DNA of 64,000 nucleotides from Sphingomonas kaistensis (GTDB taxonomy: Bacteria > Pseudomonadota > Alphaproteobacteria > Sphingomonadales > Sphingomonadaceae). The position numbers and the translations under genes are program-made. The number at the start of each line of letters is the position of its first letter. The first letter of the stretch is position 1. Where the stretch lies: assembly GCF_036884275.1 (NCBI RefSeq), contig NZ_CP145607.1:2715001-2779000 (forward strand), written 5' to 3'. Under the pieces are notes generated by a model. That model was not told the origin of the DNA and made no database searches. It worked only from the letters and a program-made list of their open reading frames with translations. Shown here in pieces: positions 52,936-63,417 of this stretch.

Positions 52936-54015
52936 TCACCCGCCCACCTTGCGCGACGGCGAAGCCGAGCCGCGCCGCAGCGCGTCGAGCGCGCTCACCA
53001 GCCTCGTCCGTGCCGCGCCCCCCGCCTCGTTGGCGACGACGCAATAGCCGGCCCCCTCGTCCGGATATAGCGCGGTGATCGCGTGCCACATCGTATTGGA
53101 CCCTTCATGGACCAGCGCCCGCCCGCCGCCCGCGCTGCGCTGAAGGCCCCATCCCCCCGCATAGGTCGCGCCCGCGACCGGCGGACGAAGCAGATGCGCG
53201 ATCGTGTCAGCCCGCAGCAGCCTTGATTTCGGTTGCAGGAAGAGTCCCAGAAACCGCCCGTAATCGCTCATCGACAGATGCACCCTCCCCGCCGGTCCCA
53301 GCACGGGGGGATTGTCGGCCAACCCCGCCGGATCCACCGCGACCTTGCCCCGATGCCCCCACGGACTGTCCCCCGTCGGCGCCCCGAACCCGCTCCGCCG
53401 CATGCCCAGCGGCGCGAACAAGCGCCGCGTCATCACCTCTTCCCAGCTCTGCCCCGTCGCCCGCTCGATCGCCGCGCCCACCAGCACGAAGCCGGCGTTG
53501 CAGTAAGCAAAGCGGCCGCGGGTCGGACCGGGCGGCTGCGCCAGCAACTCGCGCGCGAACTCGGCGCGCTGCACCGCGACCGGACGCCGATCGAGATGAC
53601 GCTGCATCAGCCACGCCCCCGCCATCAGGCGATCGTCCAGCCCGGCGACATGGCCCATCACCTGTTCGATCGTGACCGCCGACCATTCGGGATGAACCGC
53701 GAGCCCCGGAAAAAGCGCGGGCAAAGTCGCCTCCCACCGGAACACCCCGCGCTCGACCAGCACCGCATACAGGGCCGCCGTCATCGCCTTGCTGTTCGAC
53801 CCGAGGTGCCAGCGATCGCCCGCCACGATCGCTCGTCCCCCCGGCCCGGCCCGCGTCACGCCCGCCACCCCTTCCGACCGCAACCCACGCCGGTCGAACA
53901 CCGCGCCGACCTGCCCGACGAGGCCTTCGACTGCCCCTTGCGCTGCGAGGAGGCGGGTCGGCACGACCCCAAGAGCGGCAGCTGCGGCAAGAAAAGAGCG
54001 ACGATCAAGGTTCAT
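52936..54015 (-). CDS. Tat-exported serine hydrolase (beta-lactamase family)
   Basis: A 359-aa protein with a twin-arginine signal (DRRSFLAAAAALGVVP). Active-site motifs: SNSKAMTAAL (SxxK), FAYCNAGF (YxN) and VHEGSNTMW (HxG variant). The fold is class C-like, probably an esterase or D-amino peptidase. A second such hydrolase is encoded at 14963-16324; the two are only distantly alike. Confidence 0.85.
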   Translation of the reverse strand: MNLDRRSFLAAAAALGVVPTRLLAAQGAVEGLVGQVGAVFDRRGLRSEGVAGVTRAGPGGRAIVAGDRWHLGSNSKAMTAALYAVLVERGVFRWEATLPALFPGLAVHPEWSAVTIEQVMGHVAGLDDRLMAGAWLMQRHLDRRPVAVQRAEFARELLAQPPGPTRGRFAYCNAGFVLVGAAIERATGQSWEEVMTRRLFAPLGMRRSGFGAPTGDSPWGHRGKVAVDPAGLADNPPVLGPAGRVHLSMSDYGRFLGLFLQPKSRLLRADTIAHLLRPPVAGATYAGGWGLQRSAGGGRALVHEGSNTMWHAITALYPDEGAGYCVVANEAGGAARTRLVSALDALRRGSASPSRKVGG

Positions 54016-54158
54016 CGCCTTGCTCTAGGAAGGTCTCAAATCACGAACAAGCGGGGCTTGGACGCTCACCGTCGCCCCCAATGCGGATTGCCGAACGAGA
54101 CACATTCTTGGCGACAGTGTCGACACACCGGCAAACTGTCCTTGCCGCAATTGGCGCT

Positions 54159-54188
54159 AATGTCTGCAATGGGTGGAAAGCGGACATT
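54159..54188. repeat. Dispersed palindromic repeat, copy 4 (best copy)
   Basis: AATGTCTGC (54159-54167) pairs with GCGGACATT (54180-54188) around AATGGGTGGAAA. It ends 11 bases before the stop of the minus-strand orphan gene 54200-54715. Confidence 0.85.
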
Positions 54189-54199
54189 GGCGAATGGCG

Positions 54200-54715
54200 C
54201 TAACTGATCCAATCAAACCTTTGTCGCGCAGCGCTTTCAGCAGCTTCAAGGCTTGGAAATTCGCTCGACCAATCCCTTGGCACCCACGCCTCAAGCTCTG
54301 CCTCCCTCATTCGCTCCTCAAGGGTAAAGCGGTAATGGCCATCATCGTAGAGATTGAAGCAGAGGCGGCTGTTCCCATCCGCAGATGCCGCAGTCTTGAT
54401 TGCATTGGCGAACCGCATGCTCGCGTCGAAGGCGGGCTGGAGTGCCCGCAGGTTTACCTCGTCACCCGTGTCGCTGCTGCGCCAGATTATAGGCCCGTCT
54501 GAGTAGTCCTCCGGGTAGCGAAGGATCTCCAGCATGGATTCTTCCCAAACATGCCACTCGGCGAGGTCTTGGCCAGCTGCGGTTACGCGCTCGATGATGA
54601 ACTCCCAGCCCAGCCACTTCAGAGAACCGTAGCTGCTACGGTCAATGCCTGTGTGCGCGAGTGACAAGCGCCGTCGTTCAGGAGACGATACCTCGGCTAC
54701 GAAGTGGCGGGGCAT
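54200..54715 (-). CDS. Orphan hypothetical protein, 171 aa
   Basis: A soluble acidic protein: MPRHFVAEVSSPERRRLSLA, SYGSLKWLGWEFIIERVTAA and a C-terminal SLEAAESAARQRFDWIS. No family recognised. Its DNA is less GC-rich than the neighbourhood, and it is bracketed by copies 4 and 5 of the dispersed repeat. The start is the ATG at 54715 (a GTG lies two codons upstream). Confidence 0.65.
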   Translation of the reverse strand: MPRHFVAEVSSPERRRLSLAHTGIDRSSYGSLKWLGWEFIIERVTAAGQDLAEWHVWEESMLEILRYPEDYSDGPIIWRSSDTGDEVNLRALQPAFDASMRFANAIKTAASADGNSRLCFNLYDDGHYRFTLEERMREAELEAWVPRDWSSEFPSLEAAESAARQRFDWIS

Positions 54716-54765
54716 ATTCACTTAGACTCTCTCCGACGCAAGTCGGGAGCCTGCCGAGTTGCTCG

Positions 54766-54795
54766 AATGTCCGCAATGGGTCGAGAGCGGACGCT
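54766..54795. repeat. Dispersed palindromic repeat, copy 5
   Basis: AATGTCCGCAATGGGTCGAG and AGCGGACGCT, with the right arm mutated at its end. Same orientation as copies 1 to 4. Confidence 0.8.
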
Positions 54796-54902
54796 CGCAA
54801 GGAAACTCCGTACTCCGCTAATCTCATCAGCGACGCCGCGGCCCGCCTCCAGCGCCTGCTGCAATGCATGCGCGTGGAAGCGGGCCTGACGCCCGTCACC
54901 GT

Positions 54903-55445
54903 TTAGGCGAGCGCCAGCGTCTGGCGGCGGCGGCAGCGCATGCTGGCGCCGATCCCGCCGAAGCCGACCAGCATCATCGCCCAGGTCGATGGTTCCGGAA
55001 CCGCCGCTACCGCGCCCAGCCGCGACGAGGTCGCCGGACCGAAGGCGGAGATCGTGCCGTTGCCATTCACCCGGTAGGTGTTCGCATCGACTCCGTCCTG
55101 ATGGAAGAAGGCGATGTTGGTCGCCGCGCCCGCGTTGAAGCGCACGCCGCTGCCGTCGAGGAACGTCGGCCCGGTCGTGATGTAATAATACGGATTGTTC
55201 GCAATCGCGAACAGTCCGCTGATCGCAACGTCGTTGATCGTGCCGCGGATGCCGGTGATCTCCAGCCCAGTCTGGCCGAACCGGTCGACTGGCGTGTCGG
55301 AGGTCGTGAAGACACCGCGAATGGTCTGCGGCGCACCACCGAACAAGGTGCTTGTGGTGTCGAAGGTAAAGACGAATTCCGCTGCGGACGCAGGGGTGGC
55401 CGCACAGGCGGCAAGAGCCGCGATCCCGATGGCTAGCTTGTTCAT
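54903..55445 (-). CDS. PEPxxWA-CTERM sorting-domain protein
   Basis: A 180-aa exported protein. The signal peptide is MNKLAIGIAALAACAATPAS and a beta-rich domain fills 25-150. The C-terminus has VPEPSTWAMMLVGFGGIGAS, then basic MRCRRR, the classic PEPxxWA-CTERM signal processed by an exosortase-type enzyme. The secreted domain is unknown. GGGAG precedes the ATG. Confidence 0.93.
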   Translation of the reverse strand: MNKLAIGIAALAACAATPASAAEFVFTFDTTSTLFGGAPQTIRGVFTTSDTPVDRFGQTGLEITGIRGTINDVAISGLFAIANNPYYYITTGPTFLDGSGVRFNAGAATNIAFFHQDGVDANTYRVNGNGTISAFGPATSSRLGAVAAVPEPSTWAMMLVGFGGIGASMRCRRRQTLALA

Positions 55446-55539
55446 GGTTTCTCCCGGCCACCGCCCGCGGGTTGCGAAAACTCGTGGCTAAGGGTCGATA
55501 CGCTTGAGCAAGGAAGGCGGACGCAGCCGGTTAACAATA

Positions 55540-55545
55540 ATTATA
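55540..55545 (-). promoter_or_regulatory. Perfect -10 (TATAAT) upstream of the PEP-CTERM gene
   Basis: TATAAT on the minus strand, about 95 bases upstream of the ATG at 55445, within an AT-rich island. No good -35 hexamer was found at the usual distance, so an activator or a weak promoter is possible. Confidence 0.35.
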
Positions 55546-55571
55546 CGCATGCCCCACAAGTGGAACCCTAA

Positions 55572-57611
<2,040 letters not shown>

Positions 57612-57664
57612 ATGGACCGTAATTTCTGATTGCCGGTTTTCAAGATAAAGGTAATCGTGGCGAG

Positions 57665-58453
57665 GTGACGAACACTGTTCCACCTAATTTTAGGCTCTCC
57701 CTCGCCGATCTAGCGACTGCACTTGGATTAATCGCGGCAGCTACGTCTGCTTGTGCTTACGCGTATGGACTAGGCTACTTTTTTTCAATTGAGCCTAGGT
57801 TTTTAAGTGTATTCAGCTTCAGCGACTTAATTATGCTCTTCACTTCCTCTCTTTCGACGATGATCTTCTTCTCGATCGCTGTAGGCCCGTCCGTTTTACT
57901 CATTCTGAGCCGGAACATTCTGAAAGACGCCTTTGCAGATGAAAGCATGCTCAAATTCAAACCTGATCAAAGCGCTTCATCTCAGAAACCAGAAAAAACA
58001 ACATCACAATCCTTCAACAAGGAATTCATCGCTGCATTTGCGATAATGGTTCTCGTTCTATTTTTCCTTATGATCGTGATTATCCAAGATTTTCAAAGTT
58101 CGGATCCGGCATCATTTTCGCCACTGCCAGAATTTCTGATGGTTTTCTCGCTGCCTATCCTTGCGTTAAGCCTGAACAAACGCAGAAACCTAAGGATTGC
58201 AGGCGCCACACTTACTCCCCTATTTCTCCTAGCCGCGGTTTATGTAGCGGGTGACGTTGCGGGAAGACGAGACAGATACGAGAATGGAAAGATTCGCGGA
58301 TTGCCATGCGCGTTTATCAAAAATCAGAGAGCGTGTTACGATCTTCTATTTGCAGGTTCGGAGGTAGTTCTTCTTCGTGGAAACGGGCACACCATAGTTC
58401 TAGCTAGAGAGAAATTAAGTAGCATTCAAAATAGATCGTCGCAAAACCATTAG
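57665..58453 (+). CDS. AT-rich multi-spanning membrane protein, 262 aa
   Basis: Four or five hydrophobic segments (ATALGLIAAATSACAYAYGL, DLIMLFTSSLSTMIFFSIAV, FIAAFAIMVLVLFFLMIVII, FLMVFSLPILALSL, LTPLFLLAAVYVAG). Codons ending in A/T (TTT, ATA, AGA) dominate, unlike all neighbours, so it was probably acquired. The GTG start at 57665 is used. No family recognised. Confidence 0.65.
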   Translation: MTNTVPPNFRLSLADLATALGLIAAATSACAYAYGLGYFFSIEPRFLSVFSFSDLIMLFTSSLSTMIFFSIAVGPSVLLILSRNILKDAFADESMLKFKPDQSASSQKPEKTTSQSFNKEFIAAFAIMVLVLFFLMIVIIQDFQSSDPASFSPLPEFLMVFSLPILALSLNKRRNLRIAGATLTPLFLLAAVYVAGDVAGRRDRYENGKIRGLPCAFIKNQRACYDLLFAGSEVVLLRGNGHTIVLAREKLSSIQNRSSQNH

Positions 58454-58873
58454 TTCTGCAAAACCATTCTTGCCGAATGCATCGCACGAGATCGCTTTCA
58501 TCATCACATCACCCGCCCGCCACGCACTTCTCCCCAGCTAACGCTCCGACAGACTGTTCCTTGTTTGTTCTAGCGGCTATGCTTGGGTGCGTGTAGATCA
58601 AACATCCGCACCACCTCCGATCTCGCGCGCTTCCGGACCGCGCTGAAGATCGACTGCGCCGATTTCGGCGCCTAGCGCACGCTGCACGGAATTTCAGCGG
58701 CACAACTGGGAGGAGTGTGCGACCTAGCATCCTTCGCCAATCGACCGCGGTTTGGGCGGTGCCAGCGAATGCGGCGCGACTGACGATCTTGCCGCCACTT
58801 TGATAAGGCTGTCCTACACCAAACCTATCTGGCACACTCCCTCTTGCCGAACCCACCGCAAGAGATCACCGCC
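58454..58873. other. Intergenic stretch with a duplicated gene start and remnant
   Basis: This stretch holds no convincing intact gene. 58469-58518 is an imperfect copy (37 of 46 aligned bases) of 58843-58888, the leader and start of the next gene, with ATG replaced by ATC. A short frame reading SDLARFRTALKIDCADFGA and a TAG near 58670 looks like the end of a lost gene. The segment between the copies is probably insertion debris. Confidence 0.5.
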
Positions 58874-59860
58874 ATGATCAACCCGCCCATCCCCACCACC
58901 TTTGACGCTGCCCCCGAGCCCGGCCTCCCGGCCTCGTCCACCGCCACCCCCGAGCCCGACCCCGCCTCCCCTCTCGCCCAGCGCCTCGCGCTGGCCGGCG
59001 AAGGCTCCGACCGCCACGACGGCTGGACCCCCGCCCGCATGGCCGCTTTCTGCGAGGCGCTGGCCGCCACCGGCTGCGTCGACACCGCCTGCCAGCACCT
59101 CGGCATGGCCAAGTCCGGCCTCTACGAAGCCCGCCGCCGCAATCCCTTGTTCGCGCTCGCGTGGGAGGATGCGCTGATCGACGGCGCGCTGCCGCGGCTG
59201 GCCGACGAACTGCTGTCCCACGCCTTTCGCGGGTCGGTGGAACGCTTCTACCGCGACGGCGAATGCGTCGGCGAAAAGCATTTCACCGACACCCGCCTCG
59301 GCCTCGCGCTGCTGAAACGCCTCGACCGCAAGGCCGCCGAACGCGCCGCCGCCGATCTCGCGGCCCACGAGCGCGAACAGGCCGCCGCCGAAGAAGCCCG
59401 CGACGCTGCCGCCCAAGACCCCTTCGATCCCTTCGAAGACGGCGAAGTGGACGAAGTGGACCCAATGCCTTTTTCCCCAACCCTCGACCGTCCCCACCCC
59501 CGCATCCAGCGCACCACCACCGGCTGACAGACCAGCTTTCCGCCGCCCGCCGTCCGCGCGCCCGAAGATGACTGGGCGCCGCTCGACTATGGCCCCGACG
59601 AAGCCTCCGACGATCCCGACGCGCTCTACGATCCGCTCGCGGTACTCGATCTCGCGGCGGAGGATCGCTGGCCCGGCAGCCCCGGCTACAAACGCTATTG
59701 CACCCGCGCCGAAAGTCTCTCGCTCGATCGCTGGGTCGAGCGTCAGTTGGGGCCCGTCCATGCCGAACACGCCCGCTTCTTCGAGGTGATCGAACGCCAC
59801 GGCGGAAACGCCGGCGCAGCCGCGCTGCTTGCCCCCGGGAACCACGCCCCGGCCGAATAA
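58874..59860 (+). pseudogene. Helix-turn-helix-type protein split by an in-frame TGA
   Basis: From the ATG at 58874 the first part (217 aa) has a helix-turn-helix-like CQHLGMAKSGLYEARRRNPL and helices up to IQRTTTG, then TGA (59525-59527). The same frame continues with protein-like sequence (PEDDWAPLDYGPDEASDDPD, then RYCTRAESLSLDRWVERQLG and HARFFEVIERHGGNAGAAAL) to TAA at 59860, 328 codons in all. The helical part resembles phage terminase-small-subunit or transposase-type DNA binders. Either a nonsense mutation, a sequencing error or stop read-through. Confidence 0.7.
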
Positions 59861-59898
59861 CAGGGAGCCGTAACGATCCTGCCTCGTTGCGCTTCTGA

Positions 59899-61029
59899 AT
59901 GTCCCGCAGCACGCCCCGTTCCGGCCGTCCGTCCACCCCGTCGCCGCGGGTGCTGACCAACCGCAAGGTGCCGTGGGCGACCGATCGTCTTCAGCTTCGC
60001 CGCCAGTCGAAGTGGTCGATCCGCGCGCAGCTTGGCTTCCGCCTGGCGATCATGGCCCTGCTGTTGGCCTTCATTATCGGCTTCCACTGGATCGAGCGCG
60101 ACAGCCTTCGCGACAATTACGACGGCTCGATCAGCCTCGCCGACATCATCTATTTCACCATGATCAGCGCGACGACCACTGGCTATGGCGACATCGTCCC
60201 GATTACCGAGCGGGCGCGCCTGTTCGATGCGCTGATCGTCACGCCGATCCGCATCTTCTTCCTGCTGATCCTCGCCGGAACCGCTTATTCCTTTTTCATC
60301 AAACGCCTGTGGGACAAATATCTGATGCGCCAACTCCAGAAAGGACTGCGCGGCCATGTGATCGTCGCCGGCTTCGGCAGCAGCGGGTCGGAAGCGGTGG
60401 CCGAACTCGTCGCCCGCGGGTCGGAGCCGTCCGATCTCGTGGTCATCGACTGCGACGAGGAAGCCTTGGCGCAGGCCCACGCCTATGGCTGCATGGTGCT
60501 GCAAGGCGACGCTACCCGCGATGCGACGCTTCAGGCGGTGCATGTCGAGCGCGCCCGCGCCCTGCTGGTCACCGCCGGGCGCGACGATACCTCGATCCTC
60601 GTCTGCCTCACCGCCCGGCACCTCGCCCCCGATCTGCGCATCACCGTGTCTGTCCGGGCCAGCGACAACGAGCTCCCGGCCCGCGCCGCCGGGGCGACCA
60701 CCGTGATCAATCCGGTCAGCTTCGCCGGGCTGCTGATGGCGGGTTCGGCACAAGGCTCGGGCGTGTCCGACTATCTCGCCGATCTCGCCTCCGCCCAGGG
60801 CCGGGTCCAGTTGCACGAACGGCAGGTGACCGCGAAGGAAGTCGGCCAGCCGCTCGGCGCCATCACCACCGGGCTTGGCCTGCGCATCCTGCGCGGCGAC
60901 GCCACGGTCAGCTTCGAGGATCCTGAATCCTGCGTCCTGCGCGACGGCGACCGTATCATCGAATTGCTCGGCGTCGGCGCACCCACCCACCGCCCGCAAG
61001 CAAGACACGGTTCAGCCTTGCCGGCCTAG
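59899..61029 (+). CDS. Two-helix potassium channel with RCK (TrkA-N) domain
   Basis: A 376-aa channel. Helices near 45-65 and 100-125 flank the pore with ISATTTGYGDIVP (selectivity filter TTGYGD). The cytoplasmic RCK domain starts HVIVAGFGSSGSEAVAELVA (Rossmann GxGxxG-like) with IDCDEEALAQAHAYG and LQGDATRDATLQ. Such channels (MthK/Kch-like) are gated by ligands. It is followed 13 bases later by a tonB-like gene. Confidence 0.92.
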   Translation: MSRSTPRSGRPSTPSPRVLTNRKVPWATDRLQLRRQSKWSIRAQLGFRLAIMALLLAFIIGFHWIERDSLRDNYDGSISLADIIYFTMISATTTGYGDIVPITERARLFDALIVTPIRIFFLLILAGTAYSFFIKRLWDKYLMRQLQKGLRGHVIVAGFGSSGSEAVAELVARGSEPSDLVVIDCDEEALAQAHAYGCMVLQGDATRDATLQAVHVERARALLVTAGRDDTSILVCLTARHLAPDLRITVSVRASDNELPARAAGATTVINPVSFAGLLMAGSAQGSGVSDYLADLASAQGRVQLHERQVTAKEVGQPLGAITTGLGLRILRGDATVSFEDPESCVLRDGDRIIELLGVGAPTHRPQARHGSALPA

Positions 61030-61042
61030 AAGCCCTCCCGCC

Positions 61043-61843
61043 ATGCGCCGCCAGCTCGCCACTCCGGCCGACCGGGCCCGTTCGATCGGCCTTGCCGCGC
61101 TGATCCACGTCGGCCTCGGCTATGCCCTGCTGACCGGGCTCGGCGTCACCCCGTCTCCGGCCGAGCTCGCCAAACCGCTGGTCCTACTCGACATCCCCGA
61201 CGAGGCCGAGCCCGAACCGCCCGCCACCCCGATGCTGCCCGAACCGGCGCCCAAGCCGACCGAGCGCGCCGCCGATCCCGAAGGCGCCGCCGCGCCCCCG
61301 GCGCTCAATAACACCCCGACTCCGGTGGTCGCCCCGCCCCCGGTGGTGAAGCTGCCCGTTCCCCCGCCGCTTCCCGCCGCGCCGATCGCCGGCACCGGCA
61401 CCGCGCCCAATCCCGGCGCCGCGCCGGTCGATGGGCCGGGCACCGGCCGCGGCGGCGAGGGCGAAGGGCTTGGCGCGGGCCGCTTCGGTGACGGCACCGG
61501 CGGCGGCGGCGCGGGCGGAGTTGCCCAGGAGCCCGAATATGTCGCCGGCGACATTCAGCAGGCCGATGTCCCCCGCGGGCTCGAGCTGGGCCGCACCCGC
61601 TTTGTCCGGTTCCGCTTGCTGATCGGCCGCACCGGGGCCGTGCTCGACTGCCGTATCCAGCGCTCGAGCGGGATTGCCGCGCTTGACGCGGCGACCTGCG
61701 CCTCGGCCCGTCGCCGCCTCCGCTACGACCCCGCCCGCGACCGCGCGGGGCGGGCGGTCGACGGCTGGACCTACGGCGAATTCATCTGGAACCACCGCCC
61801 CGGCGCCGACCGCTGGGTCGAACCGGTGGAGGAGCGTTATTAG
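61043..61843 (+). CDS. TonB-family energy transducer
   Basis: A 266-aa protein: an N-terminal anchor (IGLAALIHVGLGYALLTGLG), a Pro-rich linker with PPPVVKLPVPPPLPAAPIAG and a glycine-rich section containing GAAPVDGPG, and a C-terminal TonB_C-type domain with RFRLLIGRTGAVLDCRIQRS. It couples the ExbB/D motor to outer-membrane receptors. The linker block GAAPVDGPG also occurs in the convergent next gene. Confidence 0.85.
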   Translation: MRRQLATPADRARSIGLAALIHVGLGYALLTGLGVTPSPAELAKPLVLLDIPDEAEPEPPATPMLPEPAPKPTERAADPEGAAAPPALNNTPTPVVAPPPVVKLPVPPPLPAAPIAGTGTAPNPGAAPVDGPGTGRGGEGEGLGAGRFGDGTGGGGAGGVAQEPEYVAGDIQQADVPRGLELGRTRFVRFRLLIGRTGAVLDCRIQRSSGIAALDAATCASARRRLRYDPARDRAGRAVDGWTYGEFIWNHRPGADRWVEPVEERY

Positions 61844-62607
61844 AAGTTTACCGGCGCCTGGATGTAGCCGTACCAGCGGACATAGGGGCGCCCGTCGCCG
61901 TCCACCGCCGGGCGGAAGCGCACCCGCTCCTCGACCAGCCGGCAGGTCCACTGGTCGACGATTGAATTGCCGCTCGACCGGTTGACCTTGCAGTCGGTCG
62001 CTCGCCCATCGGTCTGGACCCGCACGGCCACGAACACCCGCCCGCCCCGCGGCCACGCCCGCAAGACCTCACGCGGATAACTCCGCCCGGTCAGTGTGGT
62101 GCTAGGGATCACCGAAGGCCCCTGCCCTTCGCCGCCGTCACCTTCACCGCCCGGCCCCGATCCGCTGCCGCCCGAGCCGGTGCCATTGCCCTGCCCCCCG
62201 GCCCCGCTGCCCGGCCCGTCGACCGGCGCCGCTCCGGCGCTCGGTGCACTGCCAAGTCCCGGCAGTGGCGCGGCGATCACCGGGGCGGGCGGCGGGGGAA
62301 GCACCACGATCGGCTCGACCCGCTTGACCGGCGTCGCTTCCGCCTTGCGGGCCGGCGGCGCCGCTGCGCCCTCTTCCCTCGGCGCGGCGCGACTCTCGAC
62401 TACTACCGGCGGCGGCGGGGGTGGCGGCGACTTGGGCAGCGTCACGTCGAAGATCTCGAGCCGCTCCTGCACTGCCTCTTGCACCGCGCTCGACGATCCC
62501 AGCGTCAGCAGGCCGGCGAGCACCCCGACATGGACCAGCACCACCAGGGCAATGGCCCCGGCGCGGTCACGACGGCTGAGAATCGACGGCTGCATCGCAA
62601 GGGCCAT
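61840..62607 (-). CDS. TonB-family energy transducer
   Basis: A 255-aa protein with anchor AGAIALVVLVHVGVLAGLLT, Pro-rich linker (LPKSPPPPPPPVVVESRAAP), a glycine-rich stretch with GAAPVDGPGSGAGG, and a TonB_C domain (YPREVLRAWPRGGRVFVAVR with C-K-V-N-RSSGNS). It converges with the preceding TonB gene over 4 bases and shares its design, suggesting an inverted duplication followed by divergence. No exbBD is adjacent. Confidence 0.88.
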   Translation of the reverse strand: MALAMQPSILSRRDRAGAIALVVLVHVGVLAGLLTLGSSSAVQEAVQERLEIFDVTLPKSPPPPPPPVVVESRAAPREEGAAAPPARKAEATPVKRVEPIVVLPPPPAPVIAAPLPGLGSAPSAGAAPVDGPGSGAGGQGNGTGSGGSGSGPGGEGDGGEGQGPSVIPSTTLTGRSYPREVLRAWPRGGRVFVAVRVQTDGRATDCKVNRSSGNSIVDQWTCRLVEERVRFRPAVDGDGRPYVRWYGYIQAPVNF

Positions 62608-62631
62608 AGCGGATGAGTTCCGACCGTCTCG

Positions 62632-63417
62632 TTAACCGAAGATCCAGTCGAGGCTCATCATCACCGCCAGGCCCACCATCAGCGCAAAGGTCGCGGTGCC
62701 TTCCTGGTGATCGCGGTGGGTTTCCGGGATGATCTCGCTCGACACCACCCAGATCATCGCGCCTCCCGCAAAACCCAGCCCCCACGGCAGCAATTCGCTC
62801 GACACCGAAATCGCCGAGATTCCAAGAAACCCGCCGACCGGTTCGATCAGACCCGTGGCAACGGCAATCAGGAACGAGAACAACCGCCCGTAACCGACCG
62901 CCGCGAGGCTGAGCGCCACCGCCAGCCCTTCGGGCACGTTCTGCAACCCGATCCCGAAGGCGGTTGCGTACCCCGCAGTATCGTCGGGGCTGCCGAAGCT
63001 GACGCCCACCGCCAGTCCTTCGGGAAAATTGTGCAGCGAGATGGCGATCACGAACAGCCAGATGCGCGACAGCTTGCTCCGCTCCGCACCGCTCATCGGC
63101 CCGGAGATGAAATGCTCGTGCGGCGCCGCCCGGTTGACGAGATGCAGCGTGCCTGCGCCGAGCAGGATCGCGGAACCGACGATCAGCGCCGCAATCGTCT
63201 TGTTGCCGTCGTGCAGCTCACCCGCGGCATTGAGGCCGGGAATGATCAGCGAGAAGAAGCTCGCCGCCAGCATGATCCCGGCCGCGAAGCCGAGAAAGAT
63301 GTTCTGCGTGCGCTGGCTGATCGAGCGCATGAAGAAGACCGGCAGCGCGCCGAGCGTGGTGGCCTGTCCGGCGAGAAAGCTCGCCAGCGTACCGGTCGCG
63401 ATCAGATCCCATTCCAC
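62632..63417 (-). CDS. ZIP-family divalent metal transporter
   Basis: A 261-aa protein with eight helices. Metal-binding helices IV and V carry ISLHNFPEGLAVGVSFG and GLQNVPEGLAVALSLA (HNxPEG and NxPEG). The GTG start at 63417 touches the epimerase stop with no gap, so both are in one operon. It imports zinc or iron. A His-bearing loop (RAAPHEHFISGPMSG) may buffer metal. Confidence 0.93.
   Translation of the reverse strand: MEWDLIATGTLASFLAGQATTLGALPVFFMRSISQRTQNIFLGFAAGIMLAASFFSLIIPGLNAAGELHDGNKTIAALIVGSAILLGAGTLHLVNRAAPHEHFISGPMSGAERSKLSRIWLFVIAISLHNFPEGLAVGVSFGSPDDTAGYATAFGIGLQNVPEGLAVALSLAAVGYGRLFSFLIAVATGLIEPVGGFLGISAISVSSELLPWGLGFAGGAMIWVVSSEIIPETHRDHQEGTATFALMVGLAVMMSLDWIFG

Noticed and set aside
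48465..54795. Integron attC sites
   Set aside because: The repeats are short palindromes without the RYYYAAC/GTTRRRY core sites, and no integrase is seen.
48465..54795. CRISPR array
   Set aside because: Copies are far apart and irregularly spaced, with genes between them and no cas gene.
59743..61008. 421-codon frame antisense to the potassium channel
   Set aside because: The channel has a clear selectivity filter and RCK domain; the antisense frame has no recognisable motif.
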